NCBI GenBank assembly: GCA_002382045.1
Contig: DFZJ01000195.1
Coordinates: 1,430-12,435 of the forward strand
From: Syntrophaceae bacterium UBA4059
GTDB taxonomy: Bacteria > Desulfobacterota > Syntrophia > Syntrophales > Smithellaceae
DNA length: 11,006 nucleotides
Direction: 5' to 3'
In this document: positions 6,004 to 11,006 of the stretch, in pieces
How the letters are laid out: each line of letters opens with the position of its first letter
Numbering within the stretch: the stretch's first letter is position 1
Notes under the pieces: model-generated
Seen by the model: the letters and a program-made list of their open reading frames with translations, nothing else
What the model was told of the DNA's origin: nothing
Database searches by the model: none
Made by a program: the position numbers and the translations under genes

Positions 6004-7539
6004 ATGGGAAAAATGAAACTGAGCGGTAAACTGATGGGTGCTTTCGGACTCGTGGCGCTGATGATCCTGGTTGGCGGTATCGTAGGGACATTCGGAATAT
6101 TTCAAGTATCGGGCAAACTTCAAAACATTTCTGAAGTCAGTCATCCAGCCACGTATCACATCGGTGTGATTTCAGAAATGCAAAGCAAAATTCAAAGACT
6201 CAGCCGGTCGCTTCTGGTTCCGGAAACTTTCAATAATATCAGTGAAAAGGAGAAGCAGATCAAAAGGATCGAGAAGTCATGGCGTGATGCGGACGCTTCC
6301 TGGAAGTTGTATGATCAACTGCCCCGTACGGATAAAGCAGGTGCTGTGTGGGAAAGCCTCTTGCCGGCCTGGGAATCCTGGAAGAAGGCCGATCAGGAAT
6401 ATGTCGGCCTGATCAAGGAAGGCAGGCGGGATGATGCAATCAGAGTGATGGGTGAACAGGTAGAACAGTCATTTGGCTTAAGTCAGAAGCTGCTCAGGGA
6501 GTTGTCGGACGCTAATGTGACGATGGTCCAGAGTGCGGGGCAAAGCGGGATGTTCCAGGCATTGTTGCTGAAGACAATCGCGCTGATCGGAACGATTCTG
6601 GGAATCATCATTGCCATTGGCCTGGGTTTTTATTTTGCGCGTTCGATTACGCGTCCTATTCGTCAGGTGATTGCGAAACTGACGGAGACGTCGGATCAGT
6701 TCGCGGAAGCGGCGGGGCAGATCGCCTCGTCCAGCAATCATCTGGCGGAAGGGACTTCCGTTCAGGCTTCCGCCGTCGAAGAAGCGTTTTCCGTGGTTAA
6801 TCAACTGGCATCGGAAAGCGTTTCCCATAACAATCAGGTTCAGCATCTTAAAAAAACGACGTATGAAGCCGACATCCTGTGCGAAGAAACGCATAAAAAC
6901 ATCAAGTTAACGGCTACCACCATGACGGATATCAAAGCCTCCAGCGAGGAAACATCCACCGTTCTCAAAACGATTGAGCAGATTGCTTTTCAGACCAATC
7001 TGCTGGCGCTCAACGCCTCGGTGGAAGCGGCGCGTGCGGGTGAAGTCGGCGCGGGATTTGCCGTCGTTGCCGATGAAGTGCGCCATCTCGCGATTCGATC
7101 CGCCGAAGCGGCCAAAAAGACCACGCAGTTGATTGGCGGAACCGTTGACGCCATCTATAAAGGTGCGACGCTCATAGATTCAACGTCAGAGAAATTTGAC
7201 CAGTACAACCTGATAACCAAAGATTTCGTCTCCATCATCGAGCGTACATCGGATTTAAGCCAGGAGCAGTTGCCGAAATTCCAGCAGATTAAAAAATCCG
7301 TGGAAGAAATCAATCAGGTCGTGCAGGCCAATGCCGCGAGCGCCGAGGAAATGACCGCTCAGTGCGAAGCCATGAAAGAATACATCAGGGAGTTGTCCGC
7401 TGTTGTCGGTGAGGCAAAACAGCGGATGCCGGATCTGGTATCCGGGCGTAAAAAAGACCGTTTAGAACTTCCCGGGCACGGTGTCAGTGATGAATTTGCG
7501 CCGTCTGTCGCTCATGTGACTGAGGAGGTCCAGCTATGA
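6004..7539 (+). CDS. Methyl-accepting chemotaxis protein, first of tandem pair
   Basis: Transmembrane chemoreceptor of 511 residues. Layout: membrane helix 1 at about 10-33; periplasmic four-helix-bundle-type sensor (4HB_MCP-like) at about 34-187; membrane helix 2 at about 188-212; a short HAMP-like stub (RSITRPIRQVIAKL, 213-226) without a second HAMP helix; and the cytoplasmic signalling hairpin with tip EQIAFQTNLLALNASVEAAR (325-344) and FAVVADEVRHLA. The tip is fully canonical, so CheA/CheW coupling should be possible. The usual first methylation stretch (EETSSSLEEM-like) reads EEAFSVVNQL (259-268), losing most methylatable Glu; the second, NAASAEEMTAQCEAM (443-457), is partly kept. Pro424 sits in the returning helix. 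A tail of about 40 residues follows, with no NWETF-type CheR tether. AAGGA lies 8 nt before the ATG. The stop overlaps the next gene's start (ATGA). The ligand is unknown. Confidence 0.93.
   Translation: MGKMKLSGKLMGAFGLVALMILVGGIVGTFGIFQVSGKLQNISEVSHPATYHIGVISEMQSKIQRLSRSLLVPETFNNISEKEKQIKRIEKSWRDADASWKLYDQLPRTDKAGAVWESLLPAWESWKKADQEYVGLIKEGRRDDAIRVMGEQVEQSFGLSQKLLRELSDANVTMVQSAGQSGMFQALLLKTIALIGTILGIIIAIGLGFYFARSITRPIRQVIAKLTETSDQFAEAAGQIASSSNHLAEGTSVQASAVEEAFSVVNQLASESVSHNNQVQHLKKTTYEADILCEETHKNIKLTATTMTDIKASSEETSTVLKTIEQIAFQTNLLALNASVEAARAGEVGAGFAVVADEVRHLAIRSAEAAKKTTQLIGGTVDAIYKGATLIDSTSEKFDQYNLITKDFVSIIERTSDLSQEQLPKFQQIKKSVEEINQVVQANAASAEEMTAQCEAMKEYIRELSAVVGEAKQRMPDLVSGRKKDRLELPGHGVSDEFAPSVAHVTEEVQL
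7522..7528 (+). promoter_or_regulatory. Strong Shine-Dalgarno inside the first chemoreceptor gene, for the second
   Basis: GAGGAGG lies inside the last codons of the first receptor gene, 7 nt before the overlapping ATGA. It fixes the start of the second receptor at 7536 and indicates that both are made from one transcript, with the second probably at equal or higher yield, since its site is stronger than the AAGGA of the first. Confidence 0.75.
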
Positions 7540-8984
7540 AGAATTTGAAGTTGAGTGCAAAATTAATCGGTGGTTTCCTGGTGATGGCGGTGATGCTGCT
7601 GGTCGGCGGTTTGGTCGGATTTTCGGGTATTACCACAGTCAACGGTCATCTGAAAACTTTTGTAGATGTTCGCGTTCCCCAAACATACGAGCTTTCCGAA
7701 ATCAACGATGCCCGGCAAAACATGATGGGGATGGAACAGTCACTTTTAGTGCCGGAGATATTCAATAATGCGGGCGAGAAGGAGAAATTGCAAAAGAGTA
7801 TCGAGGAATCGTGGCGCCGCGCGGAAGCTTCATGGAAACAATACGATGGGCTGCCCCGGTCGGATGAAGCCAATGCTATATGGAACAAACTCAAACCGGC
7901 CTGGGAATCGTGGAAGATGGCTGATCAGGAATTTATCGGACTGATCAAACAAGGCAATCGTGAAGAAGCTCAGCGTGTCATGAGTACGCGGGTGGAAGAG
8001 TTTTTCAATCTAAGTCAGAAACTGCTGATGGATCTATCGGATATCAACATGAAGTTGGCCGGGGAGTCAGGGCGCGCCGGGATGACACAGGCAGGCGTCT
8101 TGACGATAGTCGCACTGGTCGGCACATTTGTCGGAATTATCCTGGCCGTCGTCTTTGGTATTTATTTTGTTCGTTCGATTACAGGTCCGATCAATCATGT
8201 GATTAAAAATCTTAGCCAGACGTCCCGGCAGTTTGCCGAAGCCGCGGCACAGATTGCCGAGTCGAGCAATCACCTGGCGGAAGGGACATCAATCCAGGCA
8301 GCAGCCGTTGAAGAAACCTATTCCGCGACGGAAGAACTCAAATCTTTAAATGCGAATTACATGCAGGCTATTGAGTCGTTGAAGGCAGCATTCAAAACAA
8401 GTTCAGAAATAGGATTTGCTGCCTTTGATATGATGAAAACAGCCAGGAAAGCGATGAGGGAGATTAAACAGACCAGCGAAGAAACATCGCAAATTGTTAA
8501 AACGATAGAACAAATTGCCTTCCAGACCAATCTGCTGGCGCTCAATGCTTCGGTAGAAGCTGCCCGTGCCGGTGACGTGGGCGGTGGTTTTGCCGTGGTT
8601 TCCGACGACATTCGCGGTCTGGGAGCGCGTTCCACGAAAGCCGCCAAGAACTCTATCGCATTAATCAGTAAAACGGCCGGTATTGCCGGAAGCGGCAACA
8701 ACTTCATAGGCCTGAGCATCAGGAAGTTTGTTGATTATGGAAACGTCTCCATACCGATGGGCGCTTATGCGAATGATGCTATCGCCATCGCCATGAAGCA
8801 GCTGGAAGGCGTCAATCATGTCAACGCGTTGATTGAATCGATCAGCAAGTCGGCGCAAACCAATGCGGCCGCTGCCGAAGAAACCTCTTCCGTGGCCGAA
8901 GAAACAACCGCTCAGGCGATGTCTGTGAAATCTGTCGTTGATGAATTGGCCGAAGTGGTGGGCTACACCGGTAACGGCATGTAA
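7536..8984 (+). CDS. Methyl-accepting chemotaxis protein, second of tandem pair, divergent signalling hairpin
   Basis: Transmembrane chemoreceptor of 482 residues, paralogous to the preceding gene. Residue numbers align without gaps over residues 1 to about 470: membrane helices at about 10-33 and 188-212; a sensor sharing SLLVPE-FNN, GLPRSDEA and PAWESWK-ADQE; the stub RSITGPINHVIKNL; and the tip EQIAFQTNLLALNASVEAAR at the same positions (325-344). Beyond the tip it departs from consensus: FAVVSDDIRGLGARSTKAAK where the family has VVADEVR-LA. The returning helix at 380-410 holds six Gly (382, 385, 387, 392, 402, 409) and Pro407, unexpected in a coiled coil, although its length is exactly normal. 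Methylation sites look intact: EETYSATEEL (259-268) and AEETSSVAEETTAQ (447-460). No CheR-tether pentapeptide is seen. Probably membrane-located and co-expressed with its neighbour; whether it signals alone is uncertain. Confidence 0.9.
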   Translation: MKNLKLSAKLIGGFLVMAVMLLVGGLVGFSGITTVNGHLKTFVDVRVPQTYELSEINDARQNMMGMEQSLLVPEIFNNAGEKEKLQKSIEESWRRAEASWKQYDGLPRSDEANAIWNKLKPAWESWKMADQEFIGLIKQGNREEAQRVMSTRVEEFFNLSQKLLMDLSDINMKLAGESGRAGMTQAGVLTIVALVGTFVGIILAVVFGIYFVRSITGPINHVIKNLSQTSRQFAEAAAQIAESSNHLAEGTSIQAAAVEETYSATEELKSLNANYMQAIESLKAAFKTSSEIGFAAFDMMKTARKAMREIKQTSEETSQIVKTIEQIAFQTNLLALNASVEAARAGDVGGGFAVVSDDIRGLGARSTKAAKNSIALISKTAGIAGSGNNFIGLSIRKFVDYGNVSIPMGAYANDAIAIAMKQLEGVNHVNALIESISKSAQTNAAAAEETSSVAEETTAQAMSVKSVVDELAEVVGYTGNGM

Positions 8985-9099
8985 GCATATTGTGCCATGT
9001 CTGCGGGGATGAACAGGGAGAAATCTGCTTGCATAAAACACATACCGGCATGTAATAATACGCTTGCGAATCGTGTTGCCAAAGAACAAAAGCGGATGC

Positions 9100-9469
9100 A
9101 TGAAAAGGATTATTACGTGTTTTATCGTCGTGAGCGGTGTTTTATTCTGTGCATTTTCCGCCGGTGCGGCAAGTGAGCCGCGACAATTTGTCGAGGAATT
9201 GCTGATCGCGGAAGGGCTTGATCCGTCGCAGGAGCGCGGCATGATGCAGGATCCCCGTGTATCCATCCATCCGGAGATCATCATCAAAAACCTTTTCTTT
9301 TCCAGTCCGAAAGGAACAGCCGGAAAGCCCGACGTCATGGAGGTTCACCCCCGGCAAATTAAACAGGGAAAAGCTTTTATGAAAGAGCGGGCAGGCATAT
9401 CTGGTACACATTGCCAATCATTTGAATATCGATCCGCTGAGTATTTCGGGATCATTTGCCGGGGCGCTG
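9100..9469 (+). pseudogene. Remnant of an MltB-type lytic murein transglycosylase
   Basis: From ATG 9100 the frame gives a signal peptide (MKRIITCFIVVSGVLFC..SAGAA, about 24 residues). A segment follows that resembles the N-terminus of periplasmic MltB-like transglycosylases: VEELLIAEGLDP, HPEIIIKNLFFSSPKG, and RQIKQGKAFMKERAG to about residue 99. It then loses homology. The next frame over, at 9395-9469, reads YLVHIANHLNIDPLSISGSF followed by AGAL, which matches the (D)PLS-x-x-GS-x-AGA signature of the same enzyme family. About 80 codons holding the catalytic Glu (in the ET/ES-x-x-G motif), and everything after AGA(L/M)G-PQFMPS, are missing. The shifted frame ends inside the terminator. The unshifted frame runs on to 9516, overlapping the convergent carboxyltransferase stop. 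A weak TTGCAT-N18-TAATAA (9029-9058) could be its old promoter; no strong ribosome site is seen. No enzymatic activity is expected. Confidence 0.68.
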
Positions 9470-9490
9470 AAGCGCGCCCCGGTCTTTTTT
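9459..9490 (+). terminator. Rho-independent terminator of the chemoreceptor transcript
   Basis: A perfect 9-bp GC-rich stem, CCGGGGCGC (9459-9467) / GCGCCCCGG (9474-9482), with 6-nt loop TGAAGC, is followed by TCTTTTTT (9483-9490). It should end plus-strand transcription from the chemoreceptor pair and the transglycosylase remnant. It also lies about 9 nt past the stop codon of the convergent carboxyltransferase gene. Read on that strand the hairpin has no following U-tract, so it may at most stabilise that mRNA's 3' end. Confidence 0.88.
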
Positions 9491-9491
9491 A

Positions 9492-11006
9492 TTACCACGG
9501 ATCAATAAAAGAATGACAGGCGTCCTCTTTTTTCCAGGCTGGGGCGGATTTCAACCCCTGCATGATCCACTTGCGCGTGTCCGCCGGATCGATCACCGCG
9601 TCGATTTCCAGATGGGCGGCCATGTTGATGGCTTTGCCTCTTTCGTATAACTGGCCGACCAGGAACTCGTAAAGTTCTTCCCGTTTTTGAGGATCTTCAA
9701 TGGCCGCCAGCTCTTTTTTGAAACCCGCTTTGACGGCGCCTTCCAGTCCCATCCCGCCGAATTCTCCGGAGGGCCAGGCGGCCGTGAAGAACGATGCGTG
9801 GAATCCCCCCCTGGCCATCGCCATGGCGCCCAGGCCGTAGCCTCTGCGCAACACAATGGTAAAGTAGGGCACAGTGATATGAGAGCCGATGACGAACATG
9901 CGGCAGACATGGCGCACCTGCGCGCGCTTCTCGATTTCCGGTCCGACCATGAAACCCGGCGTATCGCACAGTGACAGGATCGGCAGGCCGTGCGCGTTGC
10001 AGATCTGCATCAAACGGGCGACCTTGTCCGCGCCTTCGGCTTCGATGGCGCCGGCCATGACCATGGAGTTGTTGGCGATGACGCCGAACGGACGGCCTTC
10101 AATGCGGATGAGCCCTGTGACCATGCTGGGGCCGAATTTAGGCCTGATCTCCAGAAAAGAGTCGGTGTCCGCCAGGGCTTTGATCAGCGTCTTGACGTTG
10201 TAGGCCCGCTTGCGGCTCTCCGGAACCATGGTGCGCAGTTTGAGCGGGTCAGAGGCTTTCCAGGATGATGTGGCGCCCTGAAAATAGGAAAGATATTTTT
10301 TAGCCGTGGCGACGGCTTCCACATCGTCTTCCACTTCAATATCAACGACGCCGTTTTGCGTCTGCACGTCCATCGGGCCGACGTCCTCCGGTTTGAAAAC
10401 GCCCAGCCCGCCCCCTTCGATCATAACCGGTCCGCCCATGCCGATGCTGGAATTTTTGGCGGCAATAATGACGTCGCAGCAGCCTAAAAGCGCCGCATTG
10501 CCCGCGAAGCAAAACCCGGAGACAATACCGACGACCGGCACGTACCCGCTGAGCCTTGCAAACGCGCCAAAGGTGGTCAAGTCCAGTCCGGCCACCATGA
10601 CGCCTTCCGCGTCAACATCACCCGGCCTTCCGCCGCCGCCTTCTCCGAAGTAAATGAGCGGCAGTCGCTGTTCATAGGCCAGGTGCAGCATGCGGTCCTT
10701 TTTTTTGTGGTTGAAGTAACCCTGCGTGCCCGCCAGAACCGTGTAGTCGTAGGCCAGCACCATGCAGCGAGCCTTGTCATCACCAAACTGCGCGCCGTTG
10801 ACGGACCCGACGCCCGCGATCATGCCGTCCGTCGGCGTTTTGCTGATCAGATCCTCCACCGAACGCCGTCCGCGCTGGGCGGCAATGGCCAGAGCGCCGT
10901 ATTCAATGAAGCTGCCGGCATCGCAAAGGTCCATCACGTTGGCGCGGGCCGTGCGCTGATTTTTTTCTTTTCTTTTCGCGGCAACGGCGGGACGATTTTC
11001 ATCCAG
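9492..11006 (-). CDS. Acyl-CoA carboxylase, carboxyltransferase (beta) subunit, 5' end outside window
   Basis: Transfers a carboxyl group from carboxybiotin to an acyl-CoA (acetyl-, propionyl- or related). The frame is open to the right edge, so 504 residues are visible and the start is missing; the GTG at 10935-10937 is unlikely to be the true start because the preceding 23 codons (LDENRPAVAAKRK...ARAN) read like family sequence. Numbering visible residues: the N-terminal carboxyltransferase half has MDLCDAGSFIEYG (about 25-37), GEGGGGRPGDVDAEG (about 121-135), GFCFAGNAALLGCCDVIIA (about 164-182) and GMGGPVMIEGGGLG (about 189-202). The C-terminal half has ICNAHGLPILSLCDTPGFMVGPEIEK (about 335-360), VPYFTIVLRRGYGLGAMAM (about 379-397) and WPSGEFGGMGLEGAVKAGFK (about 411-430). 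Both acyl-CoA and carboxybiotin oxyanion Gly-rich motifs are thus present. No biotin-carboxylase or biotin-carrier domain is in view; they may lie upstream, possibly fused. Substrate cannot be assigned. Confidence 0.93.
   Translation of the reverse strand: MDENRPAVAAKRKEKNQRTARANVMDLCDAGSFIEYGALAIAAQRGRRSVEDLISKTPTDGMIAGVGSVNGAQFGDDKARCMVLAYDYTVLAGTQGYFNHKKKDRMLHLAYEQRLPLIYFGEGGGGRPGDVDAEGVMVAGLDLTTFGAFARLSGYVPVVGIVSGFCFAGNAALLGCCDVIIAAKNSSIGMGGPVMIEGGGLGVFKPEDVGPMDVQTQNGVVDIEVEDDVEAVATAKKYLSYFQGATSSWKASDPLKLRTMVPESRKRAYNVKTLIKALADTDSFLEIRPKFGPSMVTGLIRIEGRPFGVIANNSMVMAGAIEAEGADKVARLMQICNAHGLPILSLCDTPGFMVGPEIEKRAQVRHVCRMFVIGSHITVPYFTIVLRRGYGLGAMAMARGGFHASFFTAAWPSGEFGGMGLEGAVKAGFKKELAAIEDPQKREELYEFLVGQLYERGKAINMAAHLEIDAVIDPADTRKWIMQGLKSAPAWKKEDACHSFIDPW

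Noticed and set aside
5872..6159. Minus-strand open frame in the divergent intergenic region
   Set aside because: Low-complexity His/Phe/Ser-rich translation, overlaps the start of the first chemoreceptor, and has no ribosome site.
7441..7539. CheR-tethering pentapeptide at the end of the first chemoreceptor
   Set aside because: The tail ends EEVQL; no NWETF-like aromatic pentapeptide is present in either receptor.
8661..9338. 225-codon minus-strand open frame across the chemoreceptor/transglycosylase junction
   Set aside because: It is antisense to well-supported coding sequence at both ends, with no recognisable domain and no ribosome site.

Overview
The window looks like chromosomal DNA from a Gram-negative, motile or chemotactic bacterium of the former Deltaproteobacteria, possibly near Syntrophaceae. 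That placement is an inference from three things: the gene order rplU-rpmA-obgE-proB, the HAMP-poor chemoreceptors, and an intergenic repeat of the GTCATTGCGAG...GAAGCAATCTC type. No rRNA, tRNA, CRISPR array, integrase or transposase was seen.

Layout, left to right. Positions 1-276 are non-coding and repeat-rich, with a repeat cut by the window edge and a roughly 150-bp inverted-repeat element. Positions 277-5733 hold six minus-strand genes transcribed right to left: rplU (L21), rpmA (L27), obgE (ribosome-assembly GTPase), proB (glutamate 5-kinase), lemA, and an HtpX-like M48 membrane metalloprotease with a TerB-like C-terminus. A strong sigma70-type promoter precedes rplU. A Rho-independent terminator lies between rpmA and obgE, so the housekeeping cluster probably has attenuated read-through into its GTPase half. 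The last two genes form the common LemA/M48 envelope-stress pair and are only 2 nt apart.

Positions 5734-6003 are a divergent AT-rich regulatory region. Positions 6004-8984 hold two tandem, ATGA-overlapping methyl-accepting chemotaxis proteins on the plus strand, which look like a duplication aligned without gaps over nearly their whole length. The first has an intact CheA/CheW-binding tip but an eroded first methylation site. The second has good methylation sites but a divergent tip flank and many helix-breaking residues in the returning helix. This complementary decay is the most interesting signal in the window.

Positions 9100-9469 carry the decayed remnant of an MltB-type lytic murein transglycosylase: a secretion signal and N-terminal part, then a deletion with a frameshift, then a short piece of the active-site domain. 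It ends directly in a strong plus-strand terminator. Positions 9492 to the right edge carry a minus-strand biotin-dependent acyl-CoA carboxylase carboxyltransferase subunit whose 5' end lies outside the window.

I did not find a convincing wholly new multi-gene system. The noteworthy items are the chemoreceptor pair, the transglycosylase remnant, the intra-operon terminator and the repeat element.
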